A stretch of DNA of 64,000 nucleotides, taken from the NCBI RefSeq assembly GCF_001971705.1, contig NZ_CP019327.1, positions 2,542,001 to 2,606,000 of the forward strand, written 5' to 3'. Every line of letters starts with the position of its first letter. Position 1 is the stretch's first letter. The notes beneath the pieces were generated by a model, which saw only the letters and a list, made by a program, of their open reading frames with translations, did not search any database and was not told the origin of the DNA. Origin of the DNA: Natronorubrum daqingense. Lineage in GTDB: Archaea > Halobacteriota > Halobacteria > Halobacteriales > Natrialbaceae. The position numbers and the translations under genes are program-made. Of the stretch, positions 26,577-35,187 are shown piece by piece.

Positions 26577-28100
26577 GTGAACGTCCTCGTCATCTTGGGC
26601 CACCCTCGAAACGAGAGTTTTGGCGGTGCGCTGGCCGACGCGTACCGTGAGGGCTGCGTGCAGGCGGGCGTCGACGTTCGCTCGCTCGCCGTCGCCGACC
26701 TCGAGTTCGACCCCGACGTCCACGCCGGGTGTCCGAGCGACCAGCCACTCGAGGACGATCTGCTGGCGGCCCAGCGGGACATCGAGTGGGCGGATCATCT
26801 CGTCTTCGTCTATCCGAACTGGTGGGGGACGATGCCCGCGCGCCTCAAGGGCTTTTTCGACCGCGTCTTCGAACCCGGTTTCGCGTTCGCGGAGTACGAC
26901 GAGGGCGAGGGCGCGGGCCACGTGGAACTACTGGACGACAAAACCGCCGAACTGATTGTCACGATGGACATGCCGCCGTGGGTCTATCGCTGGATCTACC
27001 GCCAGCCCGGGACGAACGCGCTCAAGCGCGCGACCCTCGGCTACGCGGGCATCGAGACGACGCGGGTGACCGAGATCGGTCCGATCGAGGACTCTTCGCT
27101 CGAGGAGCGCAACGAGTGGCTCGCGGACGTCGAGGAGCTGGGTCGTTCGCTGGCGACGGGTCCGAAATCGAGGGCCACTCGAGCGAAGCAGAAACTGACG
27201 GCGTGGATGGGTGCGCTCCGTCTGCAGTTCTATCCGATGGCGTGGCTCGCCTACACGATCGGGGCGCTGGCCGCAGCGGACTTGAGCGCGGTCTTCAGTT
27301 CGGCCGCCTACTGGCTCGGATTGGGATTCTTGTTCTTCCTCGAGGCGGCGACCGTGTTCACGAACGAGTATTTCGACTACGAGACGGATCGCGAGAATAC
27401 GTTCGCCGGACCGTTTACGGGTGGTTCGCAGGTTCTGGTCGACGGCCAGCTATCGTTCGAGGAACTCCGGCGGGCAATTGGGGCGACACTCGTTCTCAGT
27501 GCGCTATTTGGGGTGGGAACGCTCTTCGCAGCAGCGGGGTCGCCGATCGCCCTCTCGAGTGCGATGGTCGTCCTCGCAGCGTTGGCACTTGGCTACACGG
27601 CACCGCCGCTGAAGCTGTCGTATCGAACCCTGGGGGAGGCGACGGTCGCCTGGACGCACAGTATCGGCGTGTTGGTGATCGGTTTTCTCGCCGTTGGCGG
27701 ATCGTGGCACGTTCCGGAGCCGTGGCTGCTCGGTGTCCCCTTCTTGCTCTCCGTCCTGCCGTCAATCACGCTGGCCGGCGTTCCCGACTACGCGGCCGAT
27801 CGAGCCGTCGGAAAGCAGACGATCGCCGTTCGCTTCGGACTCGCGGGCGCTGGGGCTTTCGCGATGGGAACGGCGCTGCTGGCTGCGCTGGTCGGACTCG
27901 TCTGGTACGGACGCAGTGTGGCTTCTCACGCGTACGGGCCAGTGATTTCACTGAGTCTCGGCCACGCTCTCGTGCTCTGTTGGCTGATCCACCGTCGATT
28001 GGACGCCACGGCTGGCTCCCAACGCATCGACGGTCTCATGCTCGCTTCCTTGAGCTATATCGGCTGGTTTGCCGTCGTCCCCGTGATTACTCTCGTGTAG
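26577..28100 (+). CDS. fusion: NAD(P)H quinone reductase-like flavodoxin domain + UbiA prenyltransferase
   Basis: A 507-residue protein of two normally separate enzymes. Residues 1-190 are a flavodoxin-fold quinone reductase (NVLVILGHPRNESFGGALAD; FVYPNWWGTMPARLKGFFDR, 76-97 region), of the KefF/NQO1 type. Residues 210-507 are a UbiA-type integral prenyltransferase with about eight helices and Asp-rich motifs NEYFDYETDRE (263-273) and DYAADRAVGK (404-413). UbiA enzymes attach isoprenoid chains to quinone or lipid precursors; the reductase could supply or regenerate the reduced acceptor. The start is GTG 26577 (VNVLVI, normal flavodoxin N-terminus); GTG 26517 is possible. Likely membrane-bound in menaquinone or related metabolism; inferred. 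Confidence 0.86.
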   Translation: MNVLVILGHPRNESFGGALADAYREGCVQAGVDVRSLAVADLEFDPDVHAGCPSDQPLEDDLLAAQRDIEWADHLVFVYPNWWGTMPARLKGFFDRVFEPGFAFAEYDEGEGAGHVELLDDKTAELIVTMDMPPWVYRWIYRQPGTNALKRATLGYAGIETTRVTEIGPIEDSSLEERNEWLADVEELGRSLATGPKSRATRAKQKLTAWMGALRLQFYPMAWLAYTIGALAAADLSAVFSSAAYWLGLGFLFFLEAATVFTNEYFDYETDRENTFAGPFTGGSQVLVDGQLSFEELRRAIGATLVLSALFGVGTLFAAAGSPIALSSAMVVLAALALGYTAPPLKLSYRTLGEATVAWTHSIGVLVIGFLAVGGSWHVPEPWLLGVPFLLSVLPSITLAGVPDYAADRAVGKQTIAVRFGLAGAGAFAMGTALLAALVGLVWYGRSVASHAYGPVISLSLGHALVLCWLIHRRLDATAGSQRIDGLMLASLSYIGWFAVVPVITLV

Positions 28101-28173
28101 CGACCCCTTCTATCCGCACTCTTCGTGCCTTTTCGCGCCATCGGACGCAGCATCGTCGTTCTCCTCACACTCA

Positions 28174-28189
28174 TTTAGGTGGTCCTAAA
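28174..28189 (+). promoter_or_regulatory. upstream DtxR/IdeR-like palindrome
   Basis: TTTAGGTGGTCCTAAA is a 16-bp site whose half-sites TTTAGG/CCTAAA are exact inverted repeats. It sits directly upstream of the TATA box at 28198-28204 and resembles the metal-dependent DtxR/IdeR/SirR operator. It probably makes iron uptake depend on iron. Confidence 0.6.
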
Positions 28190-28197
28190 ACGATGTG

Positions 28198-28204
28198 CTT
28201 TTAA
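28198..28204 (+). promoter_or_regulatory. TATA box of the iron ABC transporter operon
   Basis: TTTTAAA is centred 26 bp before the start codon at 28227, so the transcript should be leaderless or have a very short leader. Confidence 0.55.
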
Positions 28205-28207
28205 ACT

Positions 28208-28223
28208 ATTAGGCTAGCCTAAT
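28208..28223 (+). promoter_or_regulatory. downstream DtxR/IdeR-like palindrome overlapping the transcription start
   Basis: ATTAGGCTAGCCTAAT is a perfect 16-bp palindrome between the TATA box and the ATG. The core TTAGG-CTAG-CCTAA is close to known DtxR/IdeR consensus (TTAGGTTAGCCTAA), so a metal-loaded repressor bound here would block polymerase. Confidence 0.68.
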
Positions 28224-28226
28224 CCT

Positions 28227-29336
28227 ATGCACACGACAGTGACACGGCGCGCCGTTCTCGCAACTGGTATCGCAACGACAGGGTTGCTCGCCGGCTGTGT
28301 AAGCGGGACGGAAGACGGTGACGACGGCACCGATGGAGAGCCAACATCGGTAACGATGGAACCGGTCGGTTCCGTCGAGTTCGATTCGGCTCCCGACACC
28401 TGGCTCGCCTACGAGAGCGACTACGCCGACATGGGCGTCGCACTCGGCGTCGGCGAGGGGTTGCAAGCGGTCGGCGAGGGATATCGATATCATCCACACT
28501 ACTACGAGGAACTGGACATTCCACACGTCGACGAGCCGACGGAGCTGTGGGCCGACGGGGTCGACACGGAACTGTTCTACGAACTCGACGTCGACGTCCA
28601 CCTCGTCGATCCCAACTGGCTCGAGCACAACGCCGCCTTCGGACTCGACGCCGAGGACGTCGACGAACTCGAGGAGAACGTCGCGCCCTTCGTCGGGAAC
28701 ACGATCTTCCGACAGACCGACGAGTGGCACGATTACGAGTACTACACGCTCTACGAAGCCTTCGAGAAGATCGCGCAAGTGTTCGGTCGCGAAGATCGAT
28801 ACGAGGCGTTCGCCGACGTTCGCGAGGACCTGCTCGGGGAAATCGAGTCGTCGCTCCCACCGGAGGAAGACCAACTCGACGGCGTGCTCGTCTGGGCCGA
28901 GAACGATCCCGACGAGTTCACGGCGATGCGAATCAGCGACGAGGGGGCGGCCAATCAGCATTTCCGCGATCTCGACATCGGCGACGCCTTCGAAGGGACG
29001 GACGTTGACGGCCGAAGCACGGGTGATTCGGCCACGATCAACTTCGAGACGATGCTCGAGATCGATCCGGAGGCGATTTTCATCTCCGAACGCGAACAGG
29101 AGAGTCGCGAAGAGTTCGAGGAGGGGTTCGTCTCCTCACTCCGCGATCATCCGATTGGGAGCGACCTGAGGGCCGTTCAGGAAGACCGCGTCTTCCGAGG
29201 TGGCCCGATCTACCAGGGGCCGATATACAACCTGTTCGTGACCGAGCGCACGGCGCTCGAGTGTTATCCGGATCACTTCGAGGGCGAACTGTTCGATCGC
29301 GATCGGGTCTCGGAAATCGTCCGGAACGGTGCGTAA
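28227..29336 (+). CDS. Fe(III)-siderophore ABC transporter substrate-binding lipoprotein
   Basis: A 369-residue extracellular binding protein. The N-terminus has a twin-arginine motif (TRRAVL, about 6-11), a hydrophobic stretch and a lipobox LLAGC (20-24), so it is exported by Tat and lipid-anchored at C24. A long acidic linker follows, then a periplasmic-binding type II fold (PeripBP_2/FecB) with WLAYESDYADMGVALG and the IDPEAIFISERE-like ending. It hands Fe(III)-siderophore to the FecCD permease encoded next. Two DtxR-like boxes in its promoter imply iron repression. The stop codon ends one base before the permease start. Confidence 0.92.
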   Translation: MHTTVTRRAVLATGIATTGLLAGCVSGTEDGDDGTDGEPTSVTMEPVGSVEFDSAPDTWLAYESDYADMGVALGVGEGLQAVGEGYRYHPHYYEELDIPHVDEPTELWADGVDTELFYELDVDVHLVDPNWLEHNAAFGLDAEDVDELEENVAPFVGNTIFRQTDEWHDYEYYTLYEAFEKIAQVFGREDRYEAFADVREDLLGEIESSLPPEEDQLDGVLVWAENDPDEFTAMRISDEGAANQHFRDLDIGDAFEGTDVDGRSTGDSATINFETMLEIDPEAIFISEREQESREEFEEGFVSSLRDHPIGSDLRAVQEDRVFRGGPIYQGPIYNLFVTERTALECYPDHFEGELFDRDRVSEIVRNGA

Positions 29337-29337
29337 G

Positions 29338-30549
29338 ATGGGAGAGGACGGCTCGACGGTCGTCGACGATCGATCTGACTCCGGGGCGTCGGCCGGAATT
29401 AGCGGTATCGCCCCATCGATACGACGCGGCCACTTCGAGCGGATCGACTCGAGTCTGCTCGCGCTCGCGCTCGCGAGCACGGGCATCGTGCTCGCTTCGC
29501 TGTTCGTACAGGTCAGCTACGGAACGTACACGATGTCGATCACCGACGCTTGGTTCGCACTGTTAGACGCCGACATCTGGCACGACCCGCGGATGCTCCT
29601 CTCGTTCGTGCTCGGAGAGGAACTGATGCGAACCGTTCTGTTCGTCTCCGAAAGTTATCAGGTCCCGGAGCTAGCGACGAACACCAACATCGTCTGGAAC
29701 ATGCGGTTCCCGCGGGTTCTCGTCGCGATTTTCGTCGGAATGAACCTCGCTATCTCGGGTGCGATCTTTCAGGCGGTCACCCGGAACGAACTCGCGAGTC
29801 CGTACATCCTCGGCGTCTCCTCGGGTGCCGGACTGGCGATATTGTTGACCCTCGTCGTCTTCTCGAGTGCGAACACGCTGCTCCCGATCACGGCCGCGGC
29901 CGGCGGGACGGGTGCGTTCGTGATCGTCTACGCGATCGCCTGGAAAGGCGGGACGAGTCCGATTCGACTCGTTCTCGCGGGCGTCATCGTGGCCACCGTC
30001 TGTACCTCCTTGCAGACCGCACTCTACCTCTTCGCCGAGGATATTTCGACCGTCCAGTCGGCCGTCGCGTGGACGACGGGCTCGCTCACAGGTGCCGACT
30101 GGGGCGACGTCCGTCTCGTCTTCCCCTGGACCGTACTCGCGATCTGTCTCGCTCTCGCCGGCTCGAGACAGCTCAACGTCCTCTTACTCGGCGAGCAGAC
30201 TGCCGGCGCGCTCGGAATGTCGGTCGAACGGGTTCGGTTCGCCCTCTCGGCAGTGGCGATTCTCGCCGCCGCAGCCTCCATCGCCGTCGCCGGAATCGTC
30301 GGGTTCGTCGGGCTCATCGTCCCCCACGTCGTCCGGACGATCGTCGGGAGCGACTACAAGCGGTTGATGATCGGCTGTCTCTTCGTCGGCCCGGCACTGC
30401 TCGTCTCGGCTGACGTCGGCGCTCGACTCGGTATGCAGGTCCTCTTCGACAGCCCGAATCAGCTTCCGGTCGGCATTCTGACCGGCCTGATCGGCGGCCC
30501 GTACTTCCTCTATCTCATGCGCAAACGCGAGCAACTCGGTGAACTATGA
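29338..30549 (+). CDS. FecCD-type iron ABC transporter permease
   Basis: A 403-residue polytopic permease. About nine to ten helices start near residue 40. The FecCD motif region is FPRVLVAIFVGMNLAISGAI (about 123-142), with ASPYILGVSSGAGLAIL after it, the conserved loop of the family. The gene begins at ATG 29338 (an in-frame GTG at 29329 overlaps the previous stop). It carries a longer acidic N-terminus than bacterial FecD. It forms the transmembrane pore for siderophore-iron uptake with the neighbouring proteins. Confidence 0.92.
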   Translation: MGEDGSTVVDDRSDSGASAGISGIAPSIRRGHFERIDSSLLALALASTGIVLASLFVQVSYGTYTMSITDAWFALLDADIWHDPRMLLSFVLGEELMRTVLFVSESYQVPELATNTNIVWNMRFPRVLVAIFVGMNLAISGAIFQAVTRNELASPYILGVSSGAGLAILLTLVVFSSANTLLPITAAAGGTGAFVIVYAIAWKGGTSPIRLVLAGVIVATVCTSLQTALYLFAEDISTVQSAVAWTTGSLTGADWGDVRLVFPWTVLAICLALAGSRQLNVLLLGEQTAGALGMSVERVRFALSAVAILAAAASIAVAGIVGFVGLIVPHVVRTIVGSDYKRLMIGCLFVGPALLVSADVGARLGMQVLFDSPNQLPVGILTGLIGGPYFLYLMRKREQLGEL

Positions 30550-31442
30550 GCAACGACTCACCTACACCCACGACAAAATCGAGGCCAGACAGTGAATCAA
30601 CTGAAACGTCGTCCTCGCCGCTCCCCAACCAGCACGAGAGTGACCCGACCGACTCGAGTCGCCTCGTCGGTGACGCACTCGCGATCGGCTATCCGACGAC
30701 TGACGAACCGGTCGTCGAGGTCGACCGACTCGATCTCCCTGCGGGAGAGGTGACGGCGCTCGTCGGTCCGAACGGCAGCGGCAAGTCGACGCTGTTGAAG
30801 TCCCTCGCCCGCCAGCACGCACCCGACGCCGGCAGCATCTTTTTCGACGGCGAGGACATCGATACGTTTGGCTCGAAAGCGTTCGCCAGGCGCGTCGGCT
30901 TGCTCTCACAGGAACACGACTCGCCGGGCAGCATGTCCGTCGAGGAGTTGATCTACTACGGCCGGTACCCCCATCGCGGGTTTTTCGAGACCGTCGATGC
31001 CGACGACGAAGCGGCCGTCGAACGATCGATCGATCTCGCAGGTATCGAGCACCTCAGAAACGACGATGTCGGCAACCTGAGCGGCGGGCAGAAACAACTC
31101 GTCTGGATCGCGATGGTCCTCGCACAGGAGACGGATATCCTCCTCCTCGACGAGCCGACGACGTACCTCGACTTGCACCACCAACTTCGAGTGATGGACG
31201 TGGTCGAGACGCTCAACGACGAACGCGACGTGACGGTCGGTATCGTCCTTCACGACATCTCCCAGGCGGCACGCTACGCGGACAACCTCGTCGCGCTCAA
31301 AGACGGCTCCGTCTTCGATTGGGGGCCGCCGAGTGAAGTCGTCACCGACGAACTGCTCGAGGACGTCTTCGGCGTCGTCGCAACCGTCGGATACGACGAA
31401 GACGGCCCGACGATCAGACCCCACCATCCGGTCGAGGAGTAA
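30546..31442 (+). CDS. Fe(III)-siderophore ABC transporter ATP-binding protein
   Basis: A 298-residue ABC ATPase of the FecE/BtuD type. Walker A is GPNGSGKST (74-82), signature LSGGQKQLVWIAMV around 179, Walker B DILLLDEPT and H-loop LHDISQAARY. It follows the permease with a 4-base ATGA overlap. The first 38 residues are a disordered S/T/P/E-rich extension. It hydrolyses ATP to drive import. Three genes, binding protein-permease-ATPase, make a complete importer. Confidence 0.93.
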   Translation: MSNDSPTPTTKSRPDSESTETSSSPLPNQHESDPTDSSRLVGDALAIGYPTTDEPVVEVDRLDLPAGEVTALVGPNGSGKSTLLKSLARQHAPDAGSIFFDGEDIDTFGSKAFARRVGLLSQEHDSPGSMSVEELIYYGRYPHRGFFETVDADDEAAVERSIDLAGIEHLRNDDVGNLSGGQKQLVWIAMVLAQETDILLLDEPTTYLDLHHQLRVMDVVETLNDERDVTVGIVLHDISQAARYADNLVALKDGSVFDWGPPSEVVTDELLEDVFGVVATVGYDEDGPTIRPHHPVEE

Positions 31443-31504
31443 TCGTCTGCGGTGTCTGAACTGAGTCCGAATCGCTCAAGTACGCGACGCTACTACCTGC
31501 TGTC

Positions 31505-33571
31505 GTGTCGAAGCAGGTCCAGGATGTCGAGACGATCTTCTGTCACGAGGTCGGCAACGACTACCTGATCGTCGTCCAGCGTGACGGAAAGCGATTGTTC
31601 CGAGCGAAACTCGGACTCTCGGAAACCTCGGCCGGTCCCCGTCCGGCGAAGTTCCGGCTCAAAGACGGCTCGAGCGAAGAGCCTCGCCAACCCGACGAGT
31701 TCGTCGAACTCGCCCGCCGAGCGAAGCGAATCCGAATTTCAGAGCAGACGTCGTCCTCGGGCCGCCAGGACCTCACCGAGATGTTCGGCGGCTACCAACT
31801 CGAGGACAAAGTCAAGGCCGTCCGGACCTGCCGTTACTGTGCGTCTGCGGGGCGATACTCGCCGATCACGACGGAGACGGCGATCAAAGATGACAACGAC
31901 TGGATCTGTACGGACTGCGCTCGCCAGGAACTCGAGCGCCAACTCAGCTACTCCGGCGGCGGCGAGGTCACCGGTGCCGCGAAAGACCGACTCGAGGACC
32001 TCATGCTCGAGGTTCAGGAGTTAGATCGGATCATCAACCTGCTGAAGGGGCAACTCGATCCAGATCTAACGAAGTTCGATACCATCTCGGCGACGACCGA
32101 GGAGGTCGACCCCGTCCGCGTCGACTCGCTCGATTTGCACCCGGGCTTACAGGGACTGCTCGAGGATCGATTCGAGACGCTATTACCGGTTCAGAGTCTC
32201 GCGGTTGAGAACGGACTGTTCGATGGTGACGACCAGATGGTCGTCTCGGCGACCGCAACCGGGAAGACCCTCGTCGGCGAGATGACCGGCCTCAACCGCG
32301 TTCTCAACGGAAAAGGGAAGATGCTCTTTCTCGTACCCCTCGTCGCGCTGGCCAATCAGAAACACGAGGATTTCGAGGACGAGTACGGCCACCTCGTCGA
32401 CGTCTCCATCCGCGTTGGCGCGAGTCGAATTTCGGACAACGGGAACCAGTTCGATCCGAACGCCGACGTCATCGTCGGCACCTACGAGGGGATCGATCAC
32501 GCCCTGCGAACGGGCAAGGACATGGGCGACATCGGCACCGTCGTCATCGACGAGGTTCACACCCTCAAAGAAGAAGAGCGCGGTCACCGACTCGACGGCC
32601 TCATCTCGCGGCTCAAATATACGTGTGAGCAACGAGTGAAGCGCCGAGACGATTACGGCGGCGCACAGTGGGTCTACCTCTCCGCAACTGTCGGCAACCC
32701 CGAACAGTTAGCGAGTGCCCTCGAGTCGACGCTCATCGAGTTCGAGGAACGACCCGTCCCCATCGAACGCCACGTCACGTTCGCCGACGGGCAGGAGAAG
32801 GTCCGCATCGAGAACAAACTCGTCAAACGCGAGTTCGATACGGAGTCCTCGAAGGGGTATCGCGGGCAGACGATCATCTTCACGAACTCCCGCAGACGGT
32901 GTCACGAAATCTCGCGGAAACTAGATTACTCCGCCGCGCCCTACCACGCCGGATTGGACTACAAGCGTCGAAAGACGGTCGAACGCCAGTTCGGCGACCA
33001 GGACCTCGCGGCCGTCGTGACGACCGCTGCACTTGCCGCGGGTGTCGACTTCCCGGCCTCGCAGGTCGTCTTCGACTCGCTCGCGATGGGTATCGAGTGG
33101 CTCTCCGTCCAGGAGTTCCACCAGATGCTCGGGCGCGCGGGCCGTCCCGACTACCACGACGAGGGGAAAGTGTACGTCCTCGTCGAACCCGACACCGCCT
33201 ACCACAACTCGATGGAGATGTCGGAAGACGAAGTCGCGTTCAAACTGCTGAAAGGCGACATGGAGTCGGTGATGACCCACTACGACGAGGGCGCGGCCGT
33301 CGAGGAGACGCTCGCGAACATCACCGTCGGTGGGAAGGCCGCGAAGGGACTCAACGACCGCATGCTCGGCGACGTCCCGACGAAACACGCTATCGGTAAA
33401 CTCCTCCAGTACGAGTTCATCGACGGCTTCGAGCCCACGCCACTCGGTCGGGTCATCACCGAACACTTCTTAGAGCCCGGCGAAGCGTTCTCGCTCGTCG
33501 ACGGCATACGAAAGGACGCTCACCCCTACGAACTGATCGCGGAGATCGAACTTCGCGAGACGGAACTCTAA
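31505..33571 (+). CDS. DEAD/DEAH box helicase, Ski2-like, with zinc ribbon
   Basis: A 688-residue superfamily-2 helicase starting at GTG 31505. An N-terminal zinc ribbon is built of C109-x2-C112 and C135-x2-C138. Helicase motifs: Walker A SATATGKT (248-255), DEVH (349-352), motif III LSATVGN, and motif VI QMLGRAGRPDY. The spacing resembles Hel308/Ski2-like archaeal enzymes, but the N-terminal extension and zinc ribbon distinguish it from Hel308 proper. The likely role is unwinding RNA or branched DNA; no partner is visible nearby. Start codon assumed from a haloarchaeal-like leaderless layout. Confidence 0.88.
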   Translation: MSKQVQDVETIFCHEVGNDYLIVVQRDGKRLFRAKLGLSETSAGPRPAKFRLKDGSSEEPRQPDEFVELARRAKRIRISEQTSSSGRQDLTEMFGGYQLEDKVKAVRTCRYCASAGRYSPITTETAIKDDNDWICTDCARQELERQLSYSGGGEVTGAAKDRLEDLMLEVQELDRIINLLKGQLDPDLTKFDTISATTEEVDPVRVDSLDLHPGLQGLLEDRFETLLPVQSLAVENGLFDGDDQMVVSATATGKTLVGEMTGLNRVLNGKGKMLFLVPLVALANQKHEDFEDEYGHLVDVSIRVGASRISDNGNQFDPNADVIVGTYEGIDHALRTGKDMGDIGTVVIDEVHTLKEEERGHRLDGLISRLKYTCEQRVKRRDDYGGAQWVYLSATVGNPEQLASALESTLIEFEERPVPIERHVTFADGQEKVRIENKLVKREFDTESSKGYRGQTIIFTNSRRRCHEISRKLDYSAAPYHAGLDYKRRKTVERQFGDQDLAAVVTTAALAAGVDFPASQVVFDSLAMGIEWLSVQEFHQMLGRAGRPDYHDEGKVYVLVEPDTAYHNSMEMSEDEVAFKLLKGDMESVMTHYDEGAAVEETLANITVGGKAAKGLNDRMLGDVPTKHAIGKLLQYEFIDGFEPTPLGRVITEHFLEPGEAFSLVDGIRKDAHPYELIAEIELRETEL

Positions 33572-33614
33572 GCGAGGACTCGAGCGGCCCGCGAAAAATT
33601 GTGGAACGCGATAC

Positions 33615-33869
33615 TTATGGGACGAACGCGACGCCCAGCAGTGCCAACAAGATGACGGCGCCCGCGCCGACGACGCCGCCGAGGGCGACGATGACGAGCA
33701 CGAGCGGCGTCACCGCGATGGGGAGCCCGAACACCGCACTGGTCAGGAACAAGACGAGCAACCCGACCACCGCGTTGACGATGAAGGGGGCGATTGCACG
33801 GACGATCGTTGCCGCGCCGAGAACGCCTATGAGAACGAGGATCAACAAGATGATCTCGAGGCCAGTCAT
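33615..33869 (-). CDS. BofA family small membrane protein
   Basis: An 84-residue protein starting MTGLEIILLILVLIGVLGAA, three hydrophobic helices with FIVNAVVGLLVLFLTSAVFG in the middle and a short polar tail. The family is the pro-sigma-K processing inhibitor BofA type; in archaea no sigma-K exists, so its function is different and unknown. The ATG at 33869 was chosen; upstream in-frame sequence reads through the tRNA and is not coding. It is antiparallel to the helicase and ends 44 bp after it. Confidence 0.75.
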   Translation of the reverse strand: MTGLEIILLILVLIGVLGAATIVRAIAPFIVNAVVGLLVLFLTSAVFGLPIAVTPLVLVIVALGGVVGAGAVILLALLGVAFVP

Positions 33870-33955
33870 GGGACCTGTTAATTCCACCTCGATCGGTAAA
33901 ACCGTTCGGTCCGGAACGAAACCCTTTATGCAATGCGGCGGAAAGGTGGAGGTAC

Positions 33956-34028
33956 GGGATCGTGGGTTAGCTTGGTATACTTCGGGCCTTGGGTGCCCGT
34001 GACCCCGGTTCAAATCCGGGCGATCCCA
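33956..34028 (+). tRNA. tRNA-Pro (anticodon TGG)
   Basis: A 73-nt cloverleaf. The acceptor stem is GGGATCG/CGATCCC with discriminator A at 34028. The anticodon stem CGGGC/GCCCG encloses the loop CTTGGGT, so the anticodon is TGG. The T arm is CCCGG-TTCAAAT-CCGGG. A TATA-like CTTTATG lies about 30 bp upstream. No intron and no encoded CCA. An A/T-rich scar follows, but no duplicated 3' end (att) is seen nearby. Confidence 0.94.
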
Positions 34029-34302
34029 TACGGTATATAAGTAAAGCAGATTATTTCGCCGCTTTACTTCATTCGTTCTCACACCGACCAGCGACTGCTT
34101 TCTCGAGGCGGTCTGCGTGACGGTCGTCCCTGGCCGTCGACCGGCAGTGACTTGACGTGTCGCCATCGTGGATCGTCCGTCACGAACCAGTTCGGTCGCA
34201 TCTTCGCACTTCGAAAACGCCACGTGCCACTCCTTCAATCGTATTTGAACACCGAGTCTGATCCACAGCAAAGTTTAATACAGCCAAGAAGGGGCTGGGA
34301 TT

Positions 34303-34740
34303 ATGGGGATTCACGAAAAAGCTACAAGACTATGGAACGACGAATCATGGCGATATCCCCTTATTGTAGGCGGTATTTCGGTTCCAATATTGATTTCACT
34401 CCAAACGATGACCGATGGAAGTTTCACTTCATTACTTCCTCTCCTGGCGGGGTTTCTCGTGGGTTTTTGGCCTTCAAAAAACAACGTATCCAGCAAACGT
34501 GTTGGATGGCGAGCGGGACTGGTAAGTGGATTTGCGCTCGTATATCAAGGTGCGATATTCTCCACATTGATCCCATATGACGCTCAGCCATTATTTGCTT
34601 CTATTTTCACCCTTGTGGCATTAGTATTCGTTGTCGCTCTCGCTGTCGTTGTTTATGGTGTCATCGGCGCGATCGGCGGAATGATCGGAGATTGGCTATT
34701 TGAAAATACGAAATTACGTCCCGGGAGTTTGTCCGCGTAG
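34303..34740 (+). CDS. membrane protein of a tRNA-adjacent island (DUF5518-like?)
   Basis: A 145-residue protein with four hydrophobic helices (for example WRYPLIVGGISVPILISLQT and VALVFVVALAVVVYGVIGAI), starting at ATG 34303. It resembles haloarchaeal DUF5518-type small membrane proteins (GxxSGLVSGF and GAIGGMIGDWL features), but this is only a guess. Codon use is much more A/T-rich than its neighbours (many ATA, AAA, TTA codons), so it is probably acquired with the tRNA-Pro-adjacent segment. Function unknown. Confidence 0.6.
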   Translation: MGIHEKATRLWNDESWRYPLIVGGISVPILISLQTMTDGSFTSLLPLLAGFLVGFWPSKNNVSSKRVGWRAGLVSGFALVYQGAIFSTLIPYDAQPLFASIFTLVALVFVVALAVVVYGVIGAIGGMIGDWLFENTKLRPGSLSA

Positions 34741-35187
34741 AGTTATCAAGCTGAGGCACTATATTGATTAGGGAATCACTGGAAGGTATCGACTATCTCG
34801 GACATTGACGTGCTGTCGTATCCCACAGTGGGCTCATGGATACCGTCCGAGGTTTGCCGTGGCCGTCCGAAAGCTAAACAAGAGCCCTCAGGGCAAGAAC
34901 GAGAATCGATTCAACCAAGAGCGAACTGGAGCGGACTCGTCCGGTCATCCTCGAGGTGATCTAAACGGGTCAAGTCACTACCACACGCCCATAGTTGATT
35001 TCATCGTCCACTGGCGGCTCGGACTCTGGCTCAGGACTTGGAGATGATCGAACGAGTTTGCCATCGCCATCCTCGGTTCCACGACGGGCAATGAACACCT
35101 CTGCATTCGGGACAAAATATGTCAAGCTATCGAATGAAAACTTTGAAACTGGCCATCTTCATAAGCACCCTCCGTTACTCTGCAGTT
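34741..35187 (+). mobile_element. degraded A/T-rich segment, possible remnant of an IS200/IS605 (IS1341-type) tnpB 3' end
   Basis: No intact gene. Around 34800-34960 a plus-strand sequence with a small hairpin (GAGCCCTCAGGGC, 34881-34893) and the stretch RGLPWPSES in one frame resembles what follows tnpB in haloarchaeal IS1341-type elements, where an omega-like RNA is made. On the minus strand 34977-35149 is an open C-terminal-like stretch ending ...INYGRVVVT with no start, which looks like a gene remnant. Both are weak; they suggest decay of an inserted element behind tRNA-Pro. Confidence 0.3.

Noticed and set aside
34029-35187. attachment-site duplicate of tRNA-Pro 3' end
   Set aside because: I looked for GGTTCAAATCCGGGCGATCC-like sequence downstream and found none within the window.
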